Source: Rhodanobacteraceae bacterium
Lineage (GTDB): Bacteria > Pseudomonadota > Gammaproteobacteria > Xanthomonadales > SZUA-5
DNA length: 64,000 nucleotides
Direction of reading: 5' to 3'
Assembly: GCA_016717705.1 (NCBI GenBank)
Contig: JADKFD010000003.1
Location: forward strand, 124,001 to 188,000
Positions 10,850 to 19,667 of this stretch are shown here, in pieces. Under the pieces are notes generated by a model. The model was not told the DNA's origin, did not search any database, and worked only from the letters and a program-made list of their open reading frames with translations. The stretch's first letter is position 1. Each line of letters starts with the position of its first letter. A program made the position numbers and the translations under genes.

Positions 10850-10936
10850 CGAAGCTTCCCTACACCGGTACTAACCGGATCAGGTTCGAAGGGACTGTCT
10901 CAGCCCGGCTCGCGCCCGGCACCCCCGCTTCAGAGC
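10850..10936 (-). promoter_or_regulatory. TPP riboswitch (thi box) upstream of thiC
   Basis: On the minus strand the order is GCGGGGGTGCC, GGGCTGAGA, then CTTCGAACCTGATCCGGTTA and TACCGGTGTAGGGAAGC. These are the diagnostic CTGAGA, ACCTGATC and GTAGGGAA cores of the thiamine pyrophosphate aptamer. It lies about 65 bases before the thiC ATG and should repress thiC when TPP is abundant. Confidence 0.93.
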
Positions 10937-11044
10937 GCGGATTGTAGCGCAGCGGACTGGCAGCGGCGATCCGGCCCGCCGCATGGAGACTTCGCCGCCG
11001 TTGGCGGCGCGCGCGGCTTTGGTAGCGCACCGCGCGGTGCGGGA

Positions 11045-11070
11045 GGGGGGGGGGGGGGGGGGGGGGGGGG
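11045..11070. other. Run of 26 consecutive G
   Basis: An uninterrupted G homopolymer sits between the thiC leader and the end of the peptidase gene, inside a G/C-only context (GGGAG before, CGCCCCGGGGCGC after). It is more likely a base-calling or assembly artefact than biology. The thiC promoter would be expected just to its left. Confidence 0.8.
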
Positions 11071-11107
11071 CGCCCCGGGGCGCGGGCGGTTCATGCGCGC
11101 ACCCGAG

Positions 11108-13187
11108 TCACCGCAACTCGCGCGCGAAGAAGGTCCACGCCAGCGCGGTCATGAAGGCGCGCTGGGGGTTATCGGCGGAACCGGCGTGGCCACCTTCCAT
11201 GTTCTCGTAATAGAGCACGTCGTGGCCCTGGGCTTTCATCTTCGCCACCATCTTGCGCGCGTGGCCGGGATGCACGCGGTCGTCGCGGGTCGAGGTGGTG
11301 AACAGCGTGCGCGGGTATTTCACGTCCGCCTTGACGTTGTGGTACGGCGAGAAGGTCTGGATGAACTTCCATTCTTGCGGATCGTCGGGATTGCCGTATT
11401 CGCCCATCCACGAAGCACCGGCCAGCAGCGTGTGGTAGCGCTGCATGTCGAGCAGCGGCACCTGGCAGACGATGGCGCCGAACAATTCCGGGTACAGCGT
11501 GAGCATGTTGCCCATCAGCAGGCCGCCGTTGGAACCGCCCATGGTGCCCAGGTGCGGGGTCGAGGTGACCTTGCGGGCGATCAGATCCATGGCGACCGCC
11601 GCGAAATCCTCATAGGCCTTGTGGCGATTGGCCTTGAGCGCCGCCTGATGCCATTTGGGCCCGAATTCGCCGCCTCCGCGGATATTGGCCAGCACGTAGA
11701 CGCCGCCCTTGTTGAGCCAGGCATCGCCGATATTGGCCAGAGTAGTTGGGCGTCATCGACACTTCAAAGCCACCGTATCCATAGAGCACGGTCGGATTGC
11801 TGCCGTCGAGTACCAGGTCCTTTCTCGCCACCTGGAAATACGGCACGCGAGTGCCATCAGCGGATTTGGCCTCGTGCTGGCTGACTGTCAGTTTACTGGC
11901 GTCGAAGAAGGCCGGCAGCGACTTCAGCAGTTCCGGCTTGCCCTTGCCCACTTCACCGTAGAGCAGGCTGGTCGGGGTCAGAAAATCGGTCGCGGTGACA
12001 AAGTAGGCGTCGGAATCGCGCGCGTCGACGCCGTTGACACTGACCGTGCCGAACTCCGGCAAGCCGGGCAGCGCTTCGCGCGTCCAGCCCTTCTCGCCCG
12101 GCGTCCACACGTAGACGCGGTTCTTCACGTTGTCGAGTTCGTTGACGATGATGTGATGGCGCGTCGGCGAGTAGCCGGCCAGCGAGGAACGATCGGTGGG
12201 CGTGAACAGCGATTCGAACTCGCGCTTGCCGGCCATGAAATCGTCGAGCCGGGTTGCCAGCAGCGATCCAGCCGGCCAGGTCTTGCCGGCAACGGCGTAG
12301 TCATCGCGCAGTTCCAGCAGCAGCCACTCCCGGTGCAGATTGGCGTTGGCGCTGTCCGGCTTGTCGATCTTGACCAGCTTGCCATCCTGGAGCAGGAACA
12401 TCTCGTTGCTGTAAAAAGTGACTCCACGCAGGATGCCCTGGCGCTCGAAACCCGGCGTGGTGTCGGCGAAGGCGCCGTCCCACACATCCTCCACCTGGCC
12501 CTCGTAGACGGTCTGCGCGGCCGTCAGCGGCGTACCGCGCTTCCAGCGCTTGGCGATGCGCGGATAACCGGAATTGGTCAGCGAACCGGTGCCAAAATCG
12601 GTGCCGACGAACAGCGTATCGGCGTCGATCCAACTGGCGCCACTCTTGGCTTCAGGCAATTCGAAGCCGCCCTTGACGAAAGCCTTGGCTACGGTGTCGA
12701 ACTCGCGCACGACGGTCGCATCGGCGCCGCCGCGCGACAGCGACAGCAGGCACAACCGGTTTTCCGGCTCCAGGCAATCGGCACCGGAAAACACCCAGTT
12801 CTCGCTTTCCGCCGTCGCCAGCGCATCGACGTCCAGCACCAGTTCCCAGACGGGGTCGGCCTTGCGGTACTCGGCCAGCGTGGTGCGCCGCCAGATGCCG
12901 CGCACGTGCTCGGCGTCACGCCAGAAGTTGTAGTAGTACTCGCCCTGCTTGCCGACGTAGGCGATCTTCTCTTCCGAATCAAGGATCTCCAGCGTGCGCT
13001 TCTGGATGCGCTTGAAGTCGCCCGAGCGCGTCAATTCACTGACACTGTCGGCGTTCTGCTGCTTGACCCAATCCAGCGCCTTGGCGTCCTCGACACCCTC
13101 CAACCATTGATTCGGATCGGCTGCGGTCGTGTCGGCATAGGCATTCATGGCGAGCATCAAGGGGACGATCAAGGTCAACGGGCGCAC
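11108..13187 (-). pseudogene. Prolyl oligopeptidase (S9A), single-base frameshift
   Basis: A secreted serine peptidase of the prolyl oligopeptidase family, about 692 residues once repaired. GTG at 13187 gives a signal peptide ending NAYADTTAADPNQWLE; the next ATG would cut the signal in half. A seven-bladed propeller fills the first two thirds. The alpha/beta-hydrolase part has GGSNGGLL with the nucleophile Ser, and the Asp/His region around TRDDRVHPGHARK. The frame breaks after MTPNYS: reading GGCCAGAGTA as GGCCGAGTA near 11739 restores TPNYSANIGDAWLNKGG and joins it to VLANIRGGGEFG. Whether the cell carries a working copy depends on whether that base is real. Confidence 0.87.
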
Positions 13188-13255
13188 GTCGCGGCTCCGA
13201 ACTGGCGTAAGGCGGGCACCCTAGTCTCCTGCGCGCGCCGCGTCCATGGGTCGGA

Positions 13256-13345
13256 GGTCCGGGGGGTTCGGCCGGGTGTTGTGGGGTCTTGGTTGTGGGT
13301 TGTGGGGTCGGTTGTTGGTCGTTGGTTGTTGGTTGTTGGTTGAAG
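13256..13345. repeat. GGTTGTTGGT low-complexity tract
   Basis: A G/T-rich tract made of GGTTGT and GTTGGT words lies between the peptidase gene and the TetR gene. A short stub of the same word occurs at 45602-45615. No inverted partner is visible here, unlike the paired tracts at 17.3, 21.2, 25.1 and 28.1 kb. Confidence 0.7.
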
Positions 13346-13394
13346 CGCTCGCGCGAGCCGCTCTCCACAAGTCTGGCGTGGATTCACGGCGAAA

Positions 13395-13424
13395 TTGCAG
13401 GAGCGCGCTTGCGCGCGATGCCTT
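13395..13424. repeat. Single half of the GTAGGAGCGCGC hairpin repeat
   Basis: TTGCAGGAGCGCGCTTGCGC begins at 13395 and continues GCGATGC. It is preceded by GGCGTGGATTCACGGCGAA, matching the spacer core of the paired elements at 24512 and 45667. The left arm of the pair is missing. Confidence 0.7.
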
Positions 13425-13472
13425 TCGCCATGCCATGGCGCACTTGCCAGCGCCTTGTCTCGGGAGTAAATT

Positions 13473-13486
13473 ACTGACCAGTCAGT
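13473..13486. promoter_or_regulatory. Palindromic operator, probable TetR binding site
   Basis: ACTGAC-CA-GTCAGT is a perfect 6+6 inverted repeat with a 2-base centre, extended imperfectly by flanking A/T. It is 20 bases before the ATG of the TetR gene. That is the normal place for autoregulation of a TetR-controlled efflux operon. Binding is inferred. Confidence 0.75.
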
Positions 13487-13505
13487 TATTAATGCCATCC
13501 CACTC

Positions 13506-14189
13506 ATGCCGGCCTCCGCCAGATCTCGACCCCAAGCCGAAGCGCAGACGCCGACGCCAGCACCGACACACCGCCGACGCAAGGACGCGCGACCGGGGGA
13601 AATCGTCGATGCGGCGCTGTCGCTGTTCGTCGAGCGTGGCTTCGCTGCCACGCGCCTCGACGACGTGGCCGAACGTGCCGGGGTCAGCAAGGGCACCGTC
13701 TACCTGTATTTCGACAGCAAGGAGGCCCTGCTGGCGGAAGCGGTGGGACGCGATATCGGCCCGATGCTGGGAGAATTTGCACGCCGGATCGACGACGAGT
13801 CACTGTCGGCCAGCGCCTTGATCGAGATCTTCATGCGCCGCTGGTGGTCCTTGCTGAGCGCTTCGAAGCTGCAGGGCGTACCCAAGCTGATGGTGTCCGA
13901 ATCCGGAAATTTTCCCGAGCTGGCGCGCCATTTCGTGGTCAATTTCATCGCCCGGATGCAAGATGAGGTGCTCGCAGCAGTGCTGCGCAAGGGCATCGCA
14001 CGCGGCGAATTCGCACCGATGGACGTGCCCTACGCGGTGCGTGTGCTGATCCATGGACTGGTGTTCATGCCGGTGTGGCTGCATTCGCTGGGCAAAGTCG
14101 ACCCGCGTGAACTCGAACCGCAGCGCTATCTCGATTGCTGGCTGGACCTGACCCTGCGCGGTTTGCGCGCCCCGGGAGCTGCAACATGA
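13506..14189 (+). CDS. TetR/AcrR family repressor of the efflux operon
   Basis: A 227-residue repressor. A basic Pro/Arg-rich lead of about 30 residues precedes a textbook TetR DNA-binding domain: EIVDAALSLFVERGFAATRL, DDVAERAGVSKGTVYLYFDS, KEALL. The C-terminal ligand/dimer domain is helical and matches the TetR_C type seen in repressors of ABC and RND pumps. Its stop overlaps the next start (ATGA at 14186-14189), so it is translated with the HlyD gene. With the ACTGACCAGTCAGT palindrome upstream it most likely represses its own operon until a toxic compound binds. The layout resembles E. coli ybiH (cecR) - ybhG-F-S-R. The inducer is unknown. Confidence 0.92.
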   Translation: MPASARSRPQAEAQTPTPAPTHRRRKDARPGEIVDAALSLFVERGFAATRLDDVAERAGVSKGTVYLYFDSKEALLAEAVGRDIGPMLGEFARRIDDESLSASALIEIFMRRWWSLLSASKLQGVPKLMVSESGNFPELARHFVVNFIARMQDEVLAAVLRKGIARGEFAPMDVPYAVRVLIHGLVFMPVWLHSLGKVDPRELEPQRYLDCWLDLTLRGLRAPGAAT

Positions 14190-15142
14190 AAGTCACGCTT
14201 GCACCAGCCCGCCTGTCCGGCGTCCTGATCCTTCTGCTGCTCGGCGCCTGTCAACGCGATCCGTCGGTCGATTACCAGGGCTACCTGGAAGCCGATTACG
14301 CCTACATCGGCGCCCCGGTCGCCGGGCGCCTGGTCGAGATGCCGGTCCAGCGTGGCGCCAGGGTCGAAGTTGGCGCGCCGCTGTTCGCGCTGGACGGCGA
14401 GCTGGAACGCCAGCAACTGGCCGAGGCACAGGGCCGATTGCAGCAGGCACAAGCACAACGCGCCGATCTGAACCTCGGGCGCCGTCCCGATGAGATCCAG
14501 GTGATCGCCGAGCGCGTGAGGGAGGCACGCTCGGCAGTAGCGCTGGCCGAGCGTGAACTCAAGCGCGCGGCAGAAATGCAAAAGCGCGGCCTGGGTTCGG
14601 ACGAGCTGCGCGACCGCGCGGCGGCGACGCTGGCGCAGGCACAGGCGCGACTCGCATCGACCCTGGCCGAGCAGCGCAGCGCCGAGCTGGCCGGCCGTCC
14701 CGATGCACTGGCGGCAGCCGATGCGGCCACCGCCGCCGCACAAGCGGTGGTCGGTCAGGCCAGTTGGCGTGTAGCGCAGACCCATGTGGATGCCATCGCC
14801 GCCGGGCGCGTCGAAGACACTCTTTACCAGGTCGGCGAATGGGTGCCGGCCGGTGCGCCGGTACTCAAGCTGCTGCCGGCCCAGGGACCCTATGTACGTT
14901 TCTTCATACCGCTGACCGAGCTGTCGCAATGGACGCCCGGCATGCTCATCGCCGTCGATTGCGAGGGTTGCCCGGCAGCGCAAAGTGCCCGCGTCGAATT
15001 CATCGCCGCCGCGCCCGAATACACGCCGCCGATCATCTTCAGCGAATCGCGCAACGAAGATCTGGTCTATCGCGTCGAGGCGCGCTTCGATGCGCCTACG
15101 CTGCTGGCGCCGGGCTTGCCGGTGAAGGTGCGGCGGCCGTGA
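14186..15142 (+). CDS. HlyD-family periplasmic adaptor lipoprotein of ABC efflux pump
   Basis: A 318-residue membrane-fusion protein. It has a lipoprotein signal with lipobox LLLGAC, so it is probably anchored by lipid. The first lipoyl half is YIGAPVAGRLVEMPVQRGARVEVGAPLF. A coiled-coil hairpin of Ala/Gln/Glu-rich heptads (about 75-190) follows, then the second lipoyl half and a beta-barrel domain with GLPVKVRRP at the end. It bridges the inner-membrane ABC transporter encoded downstream and an outer-membrane channel, for which TolC at 18290 is the obvious candidate. The start overlaps the repressor stop. A hairpin repeat pair separates it from the ATPase gene. Confidence 0.92.
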   Translation: MKVTLAPARLSGVLILLLLGACQRDPSVDYQGYLEADYAYIGAPVAGRLVEMPVQRGARVEVGAPLFALDGELERQQLAEAQGRLQQAQAQRADLNLGRRPDEIQVIAERVREARSAVALAERELKRAAEMQKRGLGSDELRDRAAATLAQAQARLASTLAEQRSAELAGRPDALAAADAATAAAQAVVGQASWRVAQTHVDAIAAGRVEDTLYQVGEWVPAGAPVLKLLPAQGPYVRFFIPLTELSQWTPGMLIAVDCEGCPAAQSARVEFIAAAPEYTPPIIFSESRNEDLVYRVEARFDAPTLLAPGLPVKVRRP

Positions 15143-15163
15143 CGCTCGGCGGACCCGACGGCG

Positions 15164-15236
15164 ATCGCGCGCGAGCGCGCTCCTACAAAGTTGCCGAAAG
15201 TTCACGCAGGAACTGTAGGAGCGCGCTTGCGCGCGA
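15164..15236. repeat. Inverted pair of GTAGGAGCGCGC hairpin repeats
   Basis: ATCGCGCGCGAGCGCGCTCC begins at 15164 and the mirror GTAGGAGCGCGCTTGCGCGC ends at 15236, separated by a ~27-base centre (AAAGTTGCCGAAAGTTCACG...). It sits inside the efflux operon and could affect mRNA stability. Family members: 24512, 26673, 32466 and 45667. Confidence 0.85.
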
Positions 15237-15263
15237 AGGCTCCTTGCCAGTGACGCGCGACCC

Positions 15264-16178
15264 ATGACCGACTACGTCATCGACGTCCGCGGCCTGACAA
15301 AGTCCTTCGGCGACAAGCTCGTGGTCGATGGCCTCGACCTGCGCGTCGAGCGCGGCGCGATCTATGGTTTTCTCGGGCCCAACGGCAGTGGCAAGACCAC
15401 GTCGATCCGCATGCTGTGCGGGCTGCTGACCCCGGATGCCGGCAGCGGCACTTGCCTCGGGCTCGATGTGCTGCGCGACAGCGCCACGATCAAGCAGCAG
15501 GTCGGCTACATGACGCAGAAGTTCAGTTGGTGGGAAGACCTGACCATCGAGGAAAACCTGCGCTTCGCCGCACGCATGCATCAGCTGCGCGAACCGCGCA
15601 AAGTGGTCGGCGAGACGCTGGAACGCCTGGGACTGACCAGCCGCCGCCGGCAGCTCGCCGGCTCGCTGTCCGGCGGCTGGAAGCAGCGACTGGCGCTGGC
15701 GGCGTGTTTGCTGCACCAGCCGCGCCTGTTGTTGCTCGACGAGCCCACCGCTGGCGTCGATCCCAAGGCGCGACGCGACTTCTGGGCCGAAATCCATGCA
15801 CTGGCGCGCAACGGGCTGACCGTGCTGGTGTCCACTCACTACATGGACGAGGCCGAACGCTGCCATCGGCTCGCCTATATCGCCTACGGCAAACTGCTGG
15901 CCGAGGGCACGCCCGAAGACATCCTGGCCCAGGTGGGATTGCGCACCTTCTCGCTGACCGGCGCCCCGCCGGATGCGGTCGGCGAACTCGGCCGCTTGGC
16001 CGGGGTCGAGCAGGTCGTCCCATTTGGCCTGCGTCTGCATGTCTCCGGCAGCAAGGCGGATTTGCTAGAAGCCAGCCTGCGCGCGTATGCGGCCACCCAC
16101 CGGATCAGTTTCGAGTCAGTGGAGTCTTCGCTGGAAGACGCCTTCATCGCCCTGATGCGCGGCGGAGAAAGCCTGTGA
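15264..16178 (+). CDS. ABC transporter ATP-binding protein (efflux)
   Basis: A 304-residue ATPase of the ABC-2/CcmA type. Walker A is GPNGSGKTT, the signature is LSGGWKQRL, Walker B is LLLLDEPTAGVDP, and the H-loop is STHYMDEAERC. The signature has W in place of the usual MR/QK, as seen in YbhF-like pumps. The C-terminal ~80 residues are the accessory domain typical of multidrug ATPases. It drives the permease encoded immediately downstream (GTGA overlap at 16175-16178). Unlike E. coli YbhF there is only one ATPase domain, so the protein must dimerise. Confidence 0.94.
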   Translation: MTDYVIDVRGLTKSFGDKLVVDGLDLRVERGAIYGFLGPNGSGKTTSIRMLCGLLTPDAGSGTCLGLDVLRDSATIKQQVGYMTQKFSWWEDLTIEENLRFAARMHQLREPRKVVGETLERLGLTSRRRQLAGSLSGGWKQRLALAACLLHQPRLLLLDEPTAGVDPKARRDFWAEIHALARNGLTVLVSTHYMDEAERCHRLAYIAYGKLLAEGTPEDILAQVGLRTFSLTGAPPDAVGELGRLAGVEQVVPFGLRLHVSGSKADLLEASLRAYAATHRISFESVESSLEDAFIALMRGGESL

Positions 16179-17308
16179 GCCGCTTCTCGATGCACCGTCT
16201 GCTGGCAGTTCTGGCCAAGGAATTCATCCAGATGCGTCGCGATCGGCTGACCTTCGCGATGATGGTCGGCATCCCGATCATGCAACTGCTGCTGTTCGGC
16301 TTCGCCATCAACACCGATCCCAAACATCTGCCGACGGCGGTGGTCAGCGCCGAGTCCAGCGAGTTCTCGCGGCGGCTGATCTCGGCGATGAGCAACTCCG
16401 ACTATTTCGATCTGCAACCCGCCCCGCCCACCATCGACGCCGCGCGGCAGATGCTGGAACGCGGCGACGTGCTGTTCCTGTTGCGCATCCCGGCGCAGTT
16501 TTCGCGCGATCTGGTGCGCGGCCAACGCCCGCAGCTGTTGATCGAGATCGACGCCACCGATCCGGTGGCCAGCGGCAATGCGATGGCGGCGCTGAGCGCG
16601 CTGGTCGATCAAGCGATCGCCACCGAACTCAAAGGGCCGTTGTCCGGCCTGGCCGCACGCGCCGGACCGATCGAGCTGCGTGTGCAGCGCCGCTACAACC
16701 CCGAAGGTATCACCCAGTTCAACATCGTGCCCGGCCTGATGGGCGTGATCCTGACCATGACCCTGATCATGCAGACCGGCCTTGCCATTGCCCGCGAACG
16801 CGAGCGCGGCACCATGGAGAATCTGCTGGCAATGCCAGCGCGACCGTTGGAGATCATGATCGGCAAGCTGGTGCCCTACATCCTGGTCGCCTACATCCAG
16901 GTCACGGTCATCCTGTCGGCCGCGCATTTCGTCTTCGGCGTGCCGATCCTGGGGTCGATCCCGCTGTTGCTGCTGTGCGTGCTCGCTTTCGTCATCGCCA
17001 ATCTGTCGGTCGGCCTGCTGTTCTCGACCCTGGCGAAGAACCAGATGCAGGCCATGCAGATGACCTTTTTCTTCTTCCTGCCGTCGATCCTGCTGTCCGG
17101 CTTCATGTTTCCCTTCCGCGGCATGCCGGGCTGGGCGCAGAACATCGGCGAGGTGCTGCCGCTGACCCACTTCTTGCGCATCGTTCGCGGCATCTTGCTC
17201 AAGGTCAATGGCCCGGCCGATGTTTGGCCTAACCTCTGGCCCCTGTTGGTGTTTACCCTGGTGGTAGTGGCGTTGGGGGCGAAGCGGTTCAGGAAGACGT
17301 TGGATTGA
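16175..17308 (+). CDS. ABC-2 type permease (efflux)
   Basis: A 377-residue inner-membrane permease. It has one N-terminal transmembrane helix (MMVGIPIMQLLLFGFAIN), a large periplasmic loop of about 150 residues, then five helices, with the conserved ARERERGTMENLLAMP loop before the second. GTG at 16175 overlaps the ATPase stop; ATG at 16190 is an alternative start. The layout matches YbhS/YbhR and other ABC-2 drug permeases. Only one permease gene is present where E. coli has two, so a homodimer is likely. The cargo cannot be read from sequence. Confidence 0.92.
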   Translation: MSRFSMHRLLAVLAKEFIQMRRDRLTFAMMVGIPIMQLLLFGFAINTDPKHLPTAVVSAESSEFSRRLISAMSNSDYFDLQPAPPTIDAARQMLERGDVLFLLRIPAQFSRDLVRGQRPQLLIEIDATDPVASGNAMAALSALVDQAIATELKGPLSGLAARAGPIELRVQRRYNPEGITQFNIVPGLMGVILTMTLIMQTGLAIARERERGTMENLLAMPARPLEIMIGKLVPYILVAYIQVTVILSAAHFVFGVPILGSIPLLLLCVLAFVIANLSVGLLFSTLAKNQMQAMQMTFFFFLPSILLSGFMFPFRGMPGWAQNIGEVLPLTHFLRIVRGILLKVNGPADVWPNLWPLLVFTLVVVALGAKRFRKTLD

Positions 17309-17318
17309 TCTTGAAAGC

Positions 17319-17480
17319 AGTGAGTAGTGAATAGTGAGCGGTGAGTAACACCCGGCACTTGCGCAGCCTTGGGTCGGGACAAGGCGAACGGCGCAACTTT
17401 GCTGGCTCTTCCTACTCACCCACACCACCACCACACTCACTACTCACTACTCACTACTCACTATTCACTACTCACCGCTC
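17319..17480. repeat. Paired inverted low-complexity tracts, word AGTGAGTAGTGA
   Basis: The left tract (17319-17349) is built from GTGAGTAGTGAATAGTGAGC. The right tract (17412-17480) is its complement, CTACTCAC repeated about five times ending CTATTCACTACTCACCGCTC. About 60 bases lie between. The whole could form a long imperfect stem-loop between the efflux permease and pcm. The same architecture with other words occurs at 21.2, 25.1 and 28.1 kb. Confidence 0.8.
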
Positions 17481-17588
17481 TCCGATGACCTCTGGCACTT
17501 TTCGCAAATGCCCCCAGATACCAGTCTTCGCCCTTGAGCAATCGAGCGCCGGACCGCTACCCTTGACCTCTTTCCTTTTCACTTCGGG

Positions 17589-18266
17589 ATGCTAGACAGC
17601 GCCATGGCCGGATCGCTCAATATTGAACGTGCTCGTTTCAACATGGTCGAGCAACAGGTGCGCCCCTGGGAGGTGCTCGATCCGCGCGTGCTCGACGTGC
17701 TCGGCGAGGTCAAGCGCGAGGATTTCGTGCCGGCGCAGCACCGCAAGCTGGCCTTCGCGGATCTGTCGATCCCGCTGGACCACGGCCAGTTCATGATGAA
17801 ACCGGTGGTTGAAGGCCGCTTGCTGCAGGCGCTGGAACTGACCGGCGATGAGGACGTGCTGGAAATCGGAACCGGCAGCGGCTTCATCGCCGCCTGCCTG
17901 GCGCGCCTGGCGCGGCAGGTGGTGTCGATCGAACTGCATGCCGATCTGGCCGAGCGTGCGCGCAGTCGCATTGGCGCCAGTGGCATCCGCAACTGCCAGG
18001 TGCTGGCCCAGGATGCTTTCGGCTACCAGCCGTCGCAGAGTTTCGACGCGATTGCCGTGACCGGTGCCGTCGCCGCCGTGCCGGAGGCCTTCACCCGCTG
18101 GCTGAAGCCAGGTGGCCGCATGTTCATCGTGCGCGGACTGTCGCCGATGATGGAGGCGCTGCTGCTGACCCGGCAAGGCCCCGACCTGATCGACACGCGC
18201 AGCCTGTTCGAAACCGATCTGCCCTATCTGAAGGGCGCGGAACCCGCGTCCCGATTCGAATTCTAA
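17589..18266 (+). CDS. pcm: Protein-L-isoaspartate O-methyltransferase family protein
   Basis: A 225-residue SAM-dependent methyltransferase. The PCMT-family N-terminal block NMVEQQVRPWEVLDPRVLDVL is followed by FVPAQHRKLAFAD, GQFMMKPVVEGRLLQAL and the SAM loop VLEIGTGSGFIAACLARL. The C-terminus (ETDLPYLKGAEPASRFEF) matches the form found beside tolC in Xanthomonas-type genomes. Canonical repair methylates isoaspartyl residues; this branch may have diverged. The ATG at 17604 is a possible alternative start. It ends 23 bases before tolC and is likely co-transcribed with it. Confidence 0.85.
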   Translation: MLDSAMAGSLNIERARFNMVEQQVRPWEVLDPRVLDVLGEVKREDFVPAQHRKLAFADLSIPLDHGQFMMKPVVEGRLLQALELTGDEDVLEIGTGSGFIAACLARLARQVVSIELHADLAERARSRIGASGIRNCQVLAQDAFGYQPSQSFDAIAVTGAVAAVPEAFTRWLKPGGRMFIVRGLSPMMEALLLTRQGPDLIDTRSLFETDLPYLKGAEPASRFEF

Positions 18267-18289
18267 AAGACCATTGCAAGAGGATTACC

Positions 18290-19666
18290 ATGCGTCGCCA
18301 TCAATTGACCATTGCCCTGATCGCGGGCCTGACGGCCCTGAGCAGCGCGGCATCCGCCGCCGATCTGGCCCAGATCTACGAGATGGCGCGCGCCAGCGAC
18401 CCGCAGTTGGCGGCAGCGGAATCGCAGATGCTCGCGGCGGGCGAAGGCGTGGTGCAGGCGCGCTCCGCGCTGCTGCCGAACCTCAGCGCCTCGGCATCGT
18501 ACGGCGACTCCAACAGCGACAGCTCGTCGATCACCTCGATTCCGAACGAAGACGGCACGGTCAGTTTCGGCCAGGCGGATGGAGGCGGCGACACCACCAC
18601 CCGCACCTACCAGCTGCGGTTGACGCAGAGCATCTACGATCATTCCAACTACACGCGCTTGCGCGGCGCGCGCGCCGGCGCCTCGCAGGGCGAAGCTGCC
18701 TACGATCGCGCCAACGATGAGCTCATCGTGCGCGTCGCCACCGCGTATTTCGAGGCGCTGACCGCAACCACCAACCTGGGTGCCGTGAAGGCCGAGGAGA
18801 CCGCGGTCAAGCGTCAGCTGGAGCAAGCGCAACAGCGTTTCGAGGTTGGACTATCGGCGATCACCGACGTGCATGAAGCGCAGGCGCGCTACGACGCCGC
18901 GCGTGCCGCCGCGATCCTGGCCCAGTTCCAGCTCGACGACGCCTATGAGGCACTCAATGAACTGACCGGCAAGCCCGTCAGCGATCTGCGCCCGGTCGCC
19001 GAGAAGCTCGCATTGACCAGTCCGGTGCCGGACGACTCCGAAGCGTGGGTGAAGACCGCAGAAGCCGAGAATCCGCTGCTGTCGGTGCGCCGCTTCGCGC
19101 TGGAACAGGCCGAGCAGGCCGTTGCGACGGCCAAGGCCGGCCATTTGCCGACGCTCGGCGCCGATTACACCTGGCTCGACCAGACCACCTCGGGCGACCG
19201 CTTCTCGAACGACGTGACGTTTCCGGCCGACGGCGATTTCGCCGACCACGGCTTCGGCGTGGTGCTGAACGTACCGATCTTCGAAGGCCTGGCCACGCAG
19301 TCGAAGGTACGTCAGGAAAGCCACAACCGGGATGTCGCTGCCGATCAATACGAGCAGGAGTTGCGCATGATCGTGCGCAACACGCGCAAGGCCTATCGCG
19401 CGGTCGCCGCCGGCATCACCGAAGTCGAGGCCCGCAGTCAGGCGCTGGTCTCGGCGCAGAGCGCGCTCGACGCAACCCAGGCTGGCTTCGAGGTCGGCAC
19501 GCGCACCATCGTCGACGTGCTGATCAGCCAGCAGGTGCTGTTCCAGGCCCAGCGCGACTACGCCCTGTCGCGCCACAACTACCTGCTGAACTCGCTGCGC
19601 CTGAAGCAGGCCGCCGGCACCATCACTGTGGCCGATCTGCAGGCGGTCAACGCGGTGCTGCAGTAG
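18290..19666 (+). CDS. tolC: TolC-family outer-membrane efflux channel
   Basis: A 458-residue outer-membrane protein with a signal peptide ending SAASAADL and AGGA upstream of the ATG. Two repeats of the TolC fold are visible: each has long Ala/Glu/Gln-rich helices with a short beta segment (LPNLSASASYGD; LPTLGADYTW). It trimerises into a channel-tunnel. It is the natural outer-membrane partner of the HlyD/ABC pump encoded at 14-17 kb and probably of other exporters too. Length and repeat spacing are normal for the family. Confidence 0.95.
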   Translation: MRRHQLTIALIAGLTALSSAASAADLAQIYEMARASDPQLAAAESQMLAAGEGVVQARSALLPNLSASASYGDSNSDSSSITSIPNEDGTVSFGQADGGGDTTTRTYQLRLTQSIYDHSNYTRLRGARAGASQGEAAYDRANDELIVRVATAYFEALTATTNLGAVKAEETAVKRQLEQAQQRFEVGLSAITDVHEAQARYDAARAAAILAQFQLDDAYEALNELTGKPVSDLRPVAEKLALTSPVPDDSEAWVKTAEAENPLLSVRRFALEQAEQAVATAKAGHLPTLGADYTWLDQTTSGDRFSNDVTFPADGDFADHGFGVVLNVPIFEGLATQSKVRQESHNRDVAADQYEQELRMIVRNTRKAYRAVAAGITEVEARSQALVSAQSALDATQAGFEVGTRTIVDVLISQQVLFQAQRDYALSRHNYLLNSLRLKQAAGTITVADLQAVNAVLQ

Positions 19667-19667
19667 C

